Below, one piece after another: positions 51,245 through 59,160 of a DNA stretch of 64,000 bases. The notes beneath the pieces were generated by a model. That model was not told the origin of the DNA. It ran no database searches and was given only the letters and a program-made list of their open reading frames with translations. Within the stretch, counting starts at the first letter, position 1. Each line of letters opens with the position of its first letter. A program made the translations under genes and the position numbers. Origin of the DNA: Bradyrhizobium roseum (GTDB lineage Bacteria; Pseudomonadota; Alphaproteobacteria; Rhizobiales; Xanthobacteraceae); assembly GCF_030413175.1 (NCBI RefSeq), contig NZ_CP129212.1, positions 2,232,001-2,296,000 of the forward strand. The letters are read 5' to 3'.

Positions 51245-52228
51245 TCATGAGGTCAAGGCCGGATTCTTGACGTCGGTCACCTTGAAACCCTTGAGAAATA
51301 CGCTGTGCCGGATTGAATCGGAAAGGTGCTGTGGCGGTGTGGTGTCGTCCTTTCCGGTCAGTAGAATCCGTAACCTCCACAGCGACAGGCCTGCGATTCT
51401 GGCCATGTCGACCATGGCGGCGTAGAGCGCGCCATGGTTCTTCAGAAAGTGACGCCTGCGCGCTTCCAGCAGGTAGGGCGGCAAGCGCTTGGGCTTGCTG
51501 TTCACGCCGGTCGATTGGCCGACGAGGTGGACCACGCGGCTCGCCGGAATGTACCAGCTCGGCCAACCCCGCTTCTTGGCATTGAGGCAGTAATCGATGT
51601 CGTCGAAATAGGTGAAAAAGCCCTCGTCGAGCAATCCCGTCGCTTCCATCGCTTCGCGCCGGATGATCATGCTGGCGCCGGCAACCCAATCGGTCTCGAA
51701 AGCATGATCGACGACGGGGGGAGCCACCACCCAGCGACTGAGCAGCTTGCTGACCAATCCGAGTTTCAGGCTGCCCTCGAACTCGCTCAGCGGTGACTGA
51801 AAGCGGAACGCGGATCGCTGCGGCGTTCCGTCGGGATCCTCGAGGCGACTGCCGCCGATGCCGACTTCTGGATTGTTGTCCATGAAGTCGACCAGCGCCT
51901 TGAATGCGTTCGGCCGCACGATCGTATCGGAATTGAGCAGCAGGAAATAGTCGGGCTTGTCCGCCGATTGCAGGGCGGGCCGCAGGACCGCATTGTTGCC
52001 GCCGGTGAATCCCAGATTTACGTGGAGCGCCGTCAGCGTGCACCAGCCTGCCCAGCCATTGTCGTCGATGGCGCGTTGAATCCGTTCGGCGGAGCCATCG
52101 CCGGACCCGTTTTCGCAGATCGCGACATGCATGCCGGGGACGCTCGCGATCTCGTTCGCGACTGAATGCAGGCAGTCGATCGCCAGCTGGGTGACGCGAT
52201 AGTTGACGATGACGACGAGCAATTTCAC
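51245..52228 (-). CDS. Family 2 glycosyltransferase (rhamnosyltransferase-like)
   Basis: This 327-residue GT2 enzyme has LLVVIVNYRVTQL at the N terminus, a CENGSGDGSAERI loop, GFTGGNNAVLRPAL and LLLNSDTIV (D-x-D type), then FFTYFDDIDYCLNAKKRGW. This pattern is typical of WcaA/rhamnosyltransferase-like enzymes that extend surface polysaccharides. The start is GTG. It stands alone between a membrane-protein gene and a PEP-CTERM gene, which it follows on the same strand only after a terminator. Confidence 0.85.
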   Translation of the reverse strand: MKLLVVIVNYRVTQLAIDCLHSVANEIASVPGMHVAICENGSGDGSAERIQRAIDDNGWAGWCTLTALHVNLGFTGGNNAVLRPALQSADKPDYFLLLNSDTIVRPNAFKALVDFMDNNPEVGIGGSRLEDPDGTPQRSAFRFQSPLSEFEGSLKLGLVSKLLSRWVVAPPVVDHAFETDWVAGASMIIRREAMEATGLLDEGFFTYFDDIDYCLNAKKRGWPSWYIPASRVVHLVGQSTGVNSKPKRLPPYLLEARRRHFLKNHGALYAAMVDMARIAGLSLWRLRILLTGKDDTTPPQHLSDSIRHSVFLKGFKVTDVKNPALTS

Positions 52229-52286
52229 GCGGGCAGACCGGGTTGCTTTGACGGCAAGCTTTATTATTGCCGAGCAGAAAAGGAAA

Positions 52287-52306
52287 GGCCGCCTCGAGGC
52301 GGCCTA
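52287..52306 (-). terminator. Terminator of a PEP-CTERM gene
   Basis: AGGCCGCC, a TCGA loop and GGCGGCCT form an eight-pair stem. On the minus strand it is followed by TTCCTTTT. It lies 29 bases after the stop of the PEP-CTERM gene at 52335-53003 and repeats the core of the terminators at 47481 and 58083. Confidence 0.75.
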
Positions 52307-52334
52307 TCAGCTACGATTGGTTTGGAGCGTAAGC

Positions 52335-53003
52335 CTAGCAAAAGGCGGGCTTCGACTTTCGACGATACGCCAGCAAACCGATTCCAGCAAAGCCCAGCAG
52401 CATCATCGCCCAGGTCGTGGGTTCCGGAACAGCGGTGACAGTGAAATTCACCACGAGATCGTCGTAGTCGCCGTCCGCTTGCCTGCCGCCATCGTCGAAA
52501 GCGATGATGCCGGAAGTGCCGCTCAGCGCACCCAGTTTGTTGTCCTTGTCGTAGAACGAAATGAAGAAATTCGGCACGCTGCCGGTCGGCGCTGATGGAT
52601 TGGAGCCGTTGGTCACCGACGGAGAGTTTTGATTGGCACCGAACGCGAAATTGAGCAGGCCTGCCAATGCAATGGTTTCGCTGGCCTTATCATCGTATTC
52701 ACTTCCACCAATCCCGGTCGTGAACGTGAGGTTGCCGAGAACGAAGAACGTGTTGGTATCGCCGGCCTCGGCGCCACGATAGGCGTATTCGACCTTCACC
52801 GGGCCATTGGCGAACAGTTGAGCGCCGAAGTAGCCGAACACGCTTCCGATGACTTCGTTCTGGGATGCGGAGCCGTCCGAGGGCAGAGACCCCGTGGTGC
52901 CGCCAACCGCTGTGACGATGGAAGCCTTGGCCGGTCCCATGAGGGCGATCACCGCGGCCACGGCGAAGCCGATCCGTCTTAGCATTCCGTACTGGCCGAC
53001 CAT
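52335..53003 (-). CDS. PEP-CTERM (PEPxxWA type) surface protein
   Basis: This 222-residue exported protein has a signal peptide (MLRRIGFAVAAVIALMGPAKA after a short leader) and a beta-rich, Gly/Asn/Asp-rich body. The tail reads VPEPTTWAMMLLGFAGIGLLAYRRK. The body contains several acidic loops (DKDNK, DDGGRQADGDYDD) that may bind calcium. The ATG at 53003 has GGAG eight bases upstream. An exosortase would process it, but none is in the window. A weak -35/-10 pair is at 53086-53091 and 53063-53068. Confidence 0.87.
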   Translation of the reverse strand: MVGQYGMLRRIGFAVAAVIALMGPAKASIVTAVGGTTGSLPSDGSASQNEVIGSVFGYFGAQLFANGPVKVEYAYRGAEAGDTNTFFVLGNLTFTTGIGGSEYDDKASETIALAGLLNFAFGANQNSPSVTNGSNPSAPTGSVPNFFISFYDKDNKLGALSGTSGIIAFDDGGRQADGDYDDLVVNFTVTAVPEPTTWAMMLLGFAGIGLLAYRRKSKPAFC

Positions 53004-53104
53004 GAACGCCACTCCTGACGCAACAACGCTGAAGACGCCGCTGACCGAATAAGTTAAACGCCAATTAAAGCAATGGATATTCGCTCGTCAACGAAGAAAT
53101 GTGG

Positions 53105-56100
53105 TTAATTAACCGATCTCAGGTTGATGGGGGATGGGTTTTTTTGCATCCGGCGCATCCGGTCGATCAGCAGATAAATCACCGGTGTCGTATAAAGCGT
53201 CAGGATCTGTGACACAAACAGCCCGCCGATGATGGTGATGCCGAGCGGCCGGCGCAGTTCAGTTCCCGGGCCGGTGGCGAGGACGAGCGGAATGCCGGCA
53301 AACAGCGCCGCCATGGTCGTCATCAAGATCGGGCGGAAGCGGGCGCGGCAGGCCTCGAAGATCGCGTCCGCCGACGACAGGCCGCGATGGCGCTCGGCAT
53401 CAAGCGCGAAATCGACCATCATGATGCCGTTCTTCTTGACGATGCCGATCAACAGGATGATGCCGACAAACGCGATCACGGTCAGCGGCGTACTGGTCAC
53501 CTGCAGTGCCAGCAGGGCGCCGAGCCCGGCCGACGGCAGGGTTGAGATGATCGTGATCGGGTGCGCGAGACTCTCATAGAGTACCCCGAGCACGATATAC
53601 ATCGCCACCAGCGCGCCCAGGATCAGCAGCGGCTGCCGTCCGCTGGTCTTGTTGAAATCGCCGGCATTGCCGTCAAAACTGCCGCGGATGCCTTCCGGCA
53701 TGTGCAGTTCCTCGACCGCGCGCTGGATGCGCGAGATTGCGCGTTCCAGGGGGACATCGGGAACGAGGTTGAACGACACCGTTACCGATGGGATCGACTG
53801 GGTGTGGTTGATCGCCAGCGATGCCAGGCCGCGGTCGTAGCGCGCGACGGCGGAGAGCGGCACCTGCGTATCGTTGGCGCCGGCGACAAAGATGCGTTCC
53901 AGGTTGGAGGGATCGGCCTGGAACTTGGGGTCGATCTCCAGCACCACCATGTACTGGTTGCGCTGGGTGTAGACGATCGAGATCTGCCGCTGCGCGAAGG
54001 CGTTGTTCAGGGCGTCATCGATGTCCTTGACGCGGACGCCGAGCGTGGCGGCGGCAGTGCGGTCGATCGTCAGCGCAAGCTGCAGCCCGGCGGCATCGCG
54101 GTCGGTGGAAATGTCGGTAATGCCCTCGACCGTCTCCATGCGCTTGGCGACGATGGGGGCCCACTTCCTGAGCAGGTCGATGTCGACGCTGGAAACCGTG
54201 TACTGATAGTCCGAGCTGCTTTGACGTCCGCCGGCCCGAACGTCCTGCGCCGCAAACATATAGAGCCGTACGCCCGGCATGGTTTCCAGCTTCTTGCGCA
54301 GGCGGTCGATGACGAGCTGGGTGCTCAGCCCCGCGCGCGCCGCGGGCGGCTTGAGGCTGATGAAGAACAACCCGCGATTCGCCGTCATGGTGCCGAGGAT
54401 CGATCCGACCCCCGCGACCGCGTCGTCCGCTTCGACGACGTCCGCGAGCTGCTGCTGAAACCTGATCATGGACTGGAACGAGGTGTCGGACGAACTTTGC
54501 GAGGCGCCGACGATGAGGCCGCTGTCGTCGATCGGGAAATAGCCTTTCGGGATATTGATGTAGAGCGTCACCGTCAGCGCGATGGTGGCAAAGAACACCA
54601 GCAGCGTCAGGTACGGAAAGCCCAGCACGCCGCGCAGCGTCCAGGCGTAGAGGTCGACGATGCGCGACAGCGTGCCCTCGACCACGCGGTCCAACCAGGT
54701 CGCGCGGTCCGAGGTGGCTTGCTTGATGTAGTGCGCGCAGATCATCGGCGTAACGGTGAGCGAGACCACCGTCGACACCAGGATGGCGAAGGTCAGCGTC
54801 AGCGAGAACTCGCGCAGCAGGCGCCCGACGATGCCGTCCATGAAGATCAGCGGCGTGAACGCCGCGATCAGGGACAGGCTGATCGACAGCACCGTGAAGC
54901 CGATCTGCCTGGCGCCCTCCAGCGCGGCCGGGTAGGGCGCCATGCCCTGTTCGAGTTTGCGGTGCATGTTCTCGATCATGACGATGGCGTCGTCGACCAC
55001 GAAGCCAACCGAGATCGCCAGCGCCATCAGCGACAGATTGTCGATCGAGAAGCCGGCCAGCCACATCCCGGCACAGGTGCCGGCCAGCGCCAGCGGCACC
55101 GAGACGCCGGCCGCGATGGTCGGCGTCAGCCGCCGCAGGAACAAGAACACCACCAGCATGACCAGGAAGGCGGTCGCCAGCAGCGTATACTGCATGTCGA
55201 GCACGCTGGCCCGGATGGTGTTGGTGCGGTCGACCAGCGTCGAAATCTCGAGCCCGGCCGGCAGCCAGCGGCTGAGCTGAGGCAGCAGGGCTTTCACGCG
55301 ATCGACGGTGTCGATCACGTTGGCGTCGCCCTGCTTGGTGATCTGGATCAGCACCGCGGGCTGCTTGTTGAACCAGGCGATCGAACGGCTGTTGCGGACG
55401 GAATCCTCGACCTCGGCGACATCGGCGAGGCGGACGAAATTGCCGCTCGAGCTCTTGATGATGATGTCGCGGAATTCGGCCGCGCTGCGCATCTGCTTGT
55501 TGGTCGAGATCGTCTCGCTCTGGCGGCCGCTGTTGAAGATGCCGACCGGCCCCAGCGGATTGGCGCTGACGATGGCGAGCCGCACGTCGTCGGTGGCGAT
55601 CCCGGCGTTCGACAGCGCGACCGGGTTGAGCGCGATCCGCACCGCCGGCTGGTCGGCGCCGGAGACGGTGACCTCGCCGACACCCGGCACCTGCGAGATG
55701 CGCTGGGCGATCACGGTATCGGCGGCGTCATACATCGCGCTGGTCGTCAGCGTCTTGGAGGTCAGCGCCAGCACGAACATCGGTGTCGACGAGGGGTTGG
55801 CCTTGCGGAAGCGCGGCAGCGACGGCAGGTCGGTCGGCAGGTCGACCAGCGAGGCGTTGATCGCGGCCTGCACGTCACGCGCCGCGCGGTCGATGTTGCG
55901 CCCGATCGCGAACTGCAGGTGAATGCTGGTCGAGCCGAGCGAACTGGTTGAGGTGATCTGCTCGATGCCGGCGATCTGTCCGAGCCGCCGCTCCAGCGGC
56001 GCGGCAACCGTTGCCGCCATCACGGCGGGATCCGCGCCCGGGCGGTTGGCGAACACCCGGATCATCGGAAAATCGACATTGGGCACCGCCGACACCGGCA

Positions 56101-56197
56101 GGAACGCATAGGCGACGATGCCGACCAGGAACAGCCCGACCGCCAGCAGCGTGGTGCCGACCGGCCGGCGGATGAAGGGCTCGGAGATCGAGGCCAC
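53105..56197 (-). CDS. RND efflux transporter permease (MdtB/MdtC-like)
   Basis: This 1030-residue RND-superfamily permease has the usual twelve membrane helices and two large periplasmic loops. Features include the SISEPFIRRPVGTTLLAVG start, VPNVDFPMI, a GFVVDDAIVMIENMHRKLE motif and a C-terminal GIVKKNGIMMVDFALDAER. The D-D pair in the fourth helix is the proton relay of such drug/proton antiporters. It exports drugs, bile-like compounds or metals together with a membrane fusion protein and an outer-membrane channel, neither of which is adjacent. The GTG start is preceded by GGGAAG. Confidence 0.9.
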   Translation of the reverse strand: MASISEPFIRRPVGTTLLAVGLFLVGIVAYAFLPVSAVPNVDFPMIRVFANRPGADPAVMAATVAAPLERRLGQIAGIEQITSTSSLGSTSIHLQFAIGRNIDRAARDVQAAINASLVDLPTDLPSLPRFRKANPSSTPMFVLALTSKTLTTSAMYDAADTVIAQRISQVPGVGEVTVSGADQPAVRIALNPVALSNAGIATDDVRLAIVSANPLGPVGIFNSGRQSETISTNKQMRSAAEFRDIIIKSSSGNFVRLADVAEVEDSVRNSRSIAWFNKQPAVLIQITKQGDANVIDTVDRVKALLPQLSRWLPAGLEISTLVDRTNTIRASVLDMQYTLLATAFLVMLVVFLFLRRLTPTIAAGVSVPLALAGTCAGMWLAGFSIDNLSLMALAISVGFVVDDAIVMIENMHRKLEQGMAPYPAALEGARQIGFTVLSISLSLIAAFTPLIFMDGIVGRLLREFSLTLTFAILVSTVVSLTVTPMICAHYIKQATSDRATWLDRVVEGTLSRIVDLYAWTLRGVLGFPYLTLLVFFATIALTVTLYINIPKGYFPIDDSGLIVGASQSSSDTSFQSMIRFQQQLADVVEADDAVAGVGSILGTMTANRGLFFISLKPPAARAGLSTQLVIDRLRKKLETMPGVRLYMFAAQDVRAGGRQSSSDYQYTVSSVDIDLLRKWAPIVAKRMETVEGITDISTDRDAAGLQLALTIDRTAAATLGVRVKDIDDALNNAFAQRQISIVYTQRNQYMVVLEIDPKFQADPSNLERIFVAGANDTQVPLSAVARYDRGLASLAINHTQSIPSVTVSFNLVPDVPLERAISRIQRAVEELHMPEGIRGSFDGNAGDFNKTSGRQPLLILGALVAMYIVLGVLYESLAHPITIISTLPSAGLGALLALQVTSTPLTVIAFVGIILLIGIVKKNGIMMVDFALDAERHRGLSSADAIFEACRARFRPILMTTMAALFAGIPLVLATGPGTELRRPLGITIIGGLFVSQILTLYTTPVIYLLIDRMRRMQKNPSPINLRSVN

Positions 56198-56308
56198 GGC
56201 TGCTTCCCTGGTGCGTCAGTCCAGGGGGAGATTACACCGGCTGGAGGAATGCGCCTAAAGCCGGGCACCTGCGGCGGATCGGAGCAGAGGCGGCCGGATA
56301 GGTGTCGT

Positions 56309-57001
56309 TCAGATGGTCCGCAGCAGGGGTATCGTCCGCAGCCGCTCCGCGATGGCGGGGTCCGGCGTCAGGACGATCCATCCCGACCTTGCCCCGGTTT
56401 CCTGCTCTGATGGCGTCGCGGGATAGAAGGCGTGGTAGGCGGGCAAGTTCGATCTTTCGACGTAATCCAGCGTCAGGGCCCGGTCTGGCCCGTAATCATC
56501 ATAATGATAGCCGTTATCGTCGCGAACCTGGAAGTCGTCGATCACGATCACCGAATTGGGGTGATGGGTGAAGATGATCTGCAACTCCTCGCGCAACGGC
56601 AGACTGTTTTCCCAATGCGCGTCCAGATAGAACAGCACGCGATCGTTGATGTTGGCGTCCGCGAGTCGACTTCTTAGGAAGGGGACTGAGGAACCCAGGT
56701 GAATCGCGACGTTGGGGAACCTGGACAATCTCGCCTTGGAGAACGCAAAGACGCGTTCATCGGTCTCGACGGTTTCCACCGGCAGTCCGAACTGGGCGAA
56801 CCATTCGGTGGTCGTGCCGCGGTATGTTCCGGTCTCGATGATGCGGGCGATTTCCGCGGCGAAAATCATCTGCCGCACCGCTTCGAGCCGTGAGGTCTGC
56901 CCGTTCATCGCAAAGCCCCATGGATAGAATTTGCGATGGTCGCGGGATTTGTGATCGGCGATCCCGATCAGTGTCCGTATGTTCTTGCGAAGGTTTTGCA
57001 T
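56309..57001 (-). CDS. Class I SAM-dependent methyltransferase-like protein
   Basis: This 230-residue protein has a Rossmann-like region (ARIIETGTYRGTTTEWFAQFG and VETVETDERVF) close to motif I of class I methyltransferases, then FYLDAHWENSLPL with a metal-type D-x-H pair, and VIVIDDFQV. It could methylate a sugar or small molecule for the surface polysaccharide. The ATG at 57001 is chosen, because the frame upstream to 57232 looks non-coding. It is not linked to other genes by overlap. Confidence 0.65.
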   Translation of the reverse strand: MQNLRKNIRTLIGIADHKSRDHRKFYPWGFAMNGQTSRLEAVRQMIFAAEIARIIETGTYRGTTTEWFAQFGLPVETVETDERVFAFSKARLSRFPNVAIHLGSSVPFLRSRLADANINDRVLFYLDAHWENSLPLREELQIIFTHHPNSVIVIDDFQVRDDNGYHYDDYGPDRALTLDYVERSNLPAYHAFYPATPSEQETGARSGWIVLTPDPAIAERLRTIPLLRTI

Positions 57002-57396
57002 TCGATCAGGCCCCGTTGCGGACGGCATTGCACGAATCGGCGGATTTGCCCACCCGGCCGGCGCCTTTACGGCGGATCGTTTAAATCGAGCAATATATGG
57101 CGCGCGCGGCGGCTTCGATATTCGAATTAAATGATGGTTTGATTCGGCCCGGTGCACGGCTTCTGCGCGAATCACCCGGGATCGAACGGCGCGTGCGAGC
57201 CTTGTTGCAGGCTTTGCAACTTCGATGCGCAACCGACGGCTGAACGGCTTTACGCCGGTTTTTCAAGGGATTTCAGTGTCTGCACGGCAACGGGCAGTGA
57301 TTTAAGTTGGTTCCGTGGCAATTATTTGTTGACCTTTCGGCGGATGTGGCGATATCTCGGTAAATATCAGATTAAGCGGCACGCACAGGGGATTCT
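57002..57396. other. Intergenic region upstream of a PEP-CTERM gene
   Basis: This 395-base stretch is A+T-richer near its right end and must hold the promoters of the two divergent genes. TTGACC (57329-57334) with TATCTC (57353-57358), spaced 18 bases, is a weak promoter candidate for the rightward PEP-CTERM gene. I see no gene and no terminator. Confidence 0.35.
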
Positions 57397-58059
57397 ATGA
57401 TGTTGAAGAAGGTTTTGGGGATCGTCGTATCCGCAGTCATTTTGTCATCCAGCGCCGCAAGCGCCGCGATCATCACCAACGGCGGTTTCGAAACGGGGAA
57501 CTTCTCCGGCTGGACGGTCAACACCGGCGCCCCCACACCGTACAATCAGGTTGTGATTGGCTACAATCAGCCCACTGGCTATCCGACGGGCGCCTTCGGC
57601 GAGCCGATTCCGCCGGCCCCCGGCGGCGGCAATTACGGTGCCTACTTCGTGTCGGACACGAGCGTCCAGTCGATTTCGCAGTCGATCAGCCTGCTCGCCG
57701 GCACGAGCTACTATGTGAGCTTCGATATCTACTCACCGAAGAATGGACAGAACAACCCGTTCGACGCCCTGCTTCAATCGTCGACCGACGGCAACCTCTC
57801 GCCGATCTTCACCGCCAAGACCCTTGGTACGGGCTGGGTGCACTACTCCGCCGAATTCGTTGCCAGCGCGGGGCCGTACGCGTTCAGCCTCAACTACACC
57901 CCGCTCGGCACCACGGGTGCGGATTTCGTGGTCGACAACATCAACGTCGCGGCCGTTCCCGAGCCTGCAACCTGGGCGATGATGATCCTGGGCTTCGCCG
58001 GCATCGGCTTCGTGGCCTATCGCCGCAGGTCGGCGCCGACGGCTTTCCGTTTGGCTTGA
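57397..58059 (+). CDS. PEP-CTERM (PEPxxWA type) surface protein with carbohydrate-binding-like domain
   Basis: This 220-residue exported protein has a signal peptide (residues 1-23, ending SAASA) and a body that starts [15 protein letters not shown]. That opening is the form of galactose-binding-like beta-sandwich domains such as DUF642, which often bind polysaccharide. The tail reads [25 protein letters not shown]. It could hold EPS at the cell surface after exosortase processing. It is followed after 24 bases by a strong terminator. ATGATG at 57397 leaves a choice of two adjacent starts. Confidence 0.88.
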   Translation: MMLKKVLGIVVSAVILSSSAASAAIITNGGFETGNFSGWTVNTGAPTPYNQVVIGYNQPTGYPTGAFGEPIPPAPGGGNYGAYFVSDTSVQSISQSISLLAGTSYYVSFDIYSPKNGQNNPFDALLQSSTDGNLSPIFTAKTLGTGWVHYSAEFVASAGPYAFSLNYTPLGTTGADFVVDNINVAAVPEPATWAMMILGFAGIGFVAYRRRSAPTAFRLA

Positions 58060-58082
58060 TCGCTCGCTCCCTCCAATGTCGC

Positions 58083-58112
58083 ATAGGCCGCCGCAAGGCG
58101 GCCTATTTTTTT
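58083..58112 (+). terminator. Terminator of a PEP-CTERM gene
   Basis: ATAGGCCGCC (58083-58092), a GCAA loop and GGCGGCCTAT (58097-58106) form a ten-pair stem followed by a T run. It lies 24 bases after the stop at 58059 and shares its AGGCCGCC/GGCGGCCT core with the terminators at 47481 and 52287. Confidence 0.85.
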
Positions 58113-58561
58113 GGCGCGGGGTGTTCAGCGTGCAGGCACGACGCTCCGATCGGCCGGACTGTGCGGGCAGAGCTGCGCTCGCATGCCTTGCCGATGCAGC
58201 GCAATGCTCGCTGCCGTTGCTGGTAGTGTGGGCGCGGCGAATACGGCGTGGATAGTGCGGATGGCGCCTGCAAAGTCGATGGCCGGAGCGTGCGTCGTTG
58301 GCGTTGTCCGGAACGCCGGCGCCTTCGAAAATGCGTGCTCCGGCAAAGGGTTGGCGCCCGAGGACGGGACGGAGCGGCGGCCTCCGGAGGCTGTCAAACG
58401 TCGCCGATGGCTTGATGGAATGAACGCAATTCGCCGCCGCCGGTTTACCTCAATTTGACGCTCGTCCGATGTGTGCCATGGCGTGAAACCTTTTGGTGAC
58501 CGTGATCCCCGAGGGTCATGCGCAACAATCCGCAAGCGAAACCAACGCGGGGGGCATCACA
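58113..58561. other. Gap between a PEP-CTERM gene and gspG
   Basis: About 450 bases without a convincing gene. Open frames on both strands exist, but their translations are compositionally odd (Arg/Pro-rich or Ala/Gly-rich) and lack ribosome binding sites. The region should hold the gspG promoter. Confidence 0.35.
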
Positions 58562-59059
58562 ATGGTTAAGGCGATCGAAAGTGGACAGGCGAAGCAAGGC
58601 GGCAGCGGCCGGATGGCGCGCCATCGCAGGCGAAAGGACGCCGGCTATACGCTGCTCGAACTGCTGGTCGTGATGGGCATCCTGGCGGTGCTGACCGCGA
58701 TCGCGACGCCGCAGCTGATGGGTTATTTCGGCAAGGCCAAGACCCAGTCGGTGCAACTCCAGATCGAGAATATCGGCACCGCGCTGGAACTCTATTACAT
58801 GGAGAACGGCAACTACCCGAGCGCGAGCGCGGGCCTGAAGGCGCTGGTCGAGGCGTCGCCGGAGGCGCCGCGCTGGAACGGCCCTTACCTGAAGAAGGCG
58901 AAGAACCTGCTCGATCCCTGGGGCCGGCCGTACCAGTACGCCATCGCCGAGGGCCAGTACGAGGTCTATTCGCTCGGCCCCACCGGCAAGGCCAGATCGG
59001 CGAGCGCGGGCCCCGGCATTCCCGGGCAGATGACAGCCGAATTAAATGGTTCCCGATAA
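58562..59059 (+). CDS. gspG: Type II secretion major pseudopilin GspG (separate from the main operon)
   Basis: This 165-residue major pseudopilin has a long leader ending at G28|Y29 with E33 at +5 (YTLLELLVVMGILAVLTAIATPQL). The GspG domain has LYYMENGNYPSASAGLKAL, NGPYLKK and DPWGRPYQYA. It forms the pseudopilus rod. It lies 11 kb from the gspE-O operon, where gspG is missing between gspF and gspH, and stands 101 bases before the gene of a Tat-signal protein. The leader is unusually long; an internal ATG at 58613 would shorten it to 11 residues. Confidence 0.9.
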   Translation: MVKAIESGQAKQGGSGRMARHRRRKDAGYTLLELLVVMGILAVLTAIATPQLMGYFGKAKTQSVQLQIENIGTALELYYMENGNYPSASAGLKALVEASPEAPRWNGPYLKKAKNLLDPWGRPYQYAIAEGQYEVYSLGPTGKARSASAGPGIPGQMTAELNGSR

Positions 59060-59160
59060 GTGACGGACTAGCGCCGATGACGCGGCCCGCGGTAAAATGA
59101 CGGCGGTCGCGTGATCAATCGTGTTCGAATTCAAACCCAACCGATGATTGGACCTGACTG

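Noticed and set aside
53561..55951. 796-residue plus-strand open frame opposite the RND pump
   Set aside because: It shadows a clear RND permease and its translation is rich in R, H, D and Q with no domain.
58111..58535. Overlapping open frames on both strands between a PEP-CTERM gene and gspG
   Set aside because: Neither translation looks protein-like, neither has a ribosome binding site, and the plus frame begins in the terminator tail.
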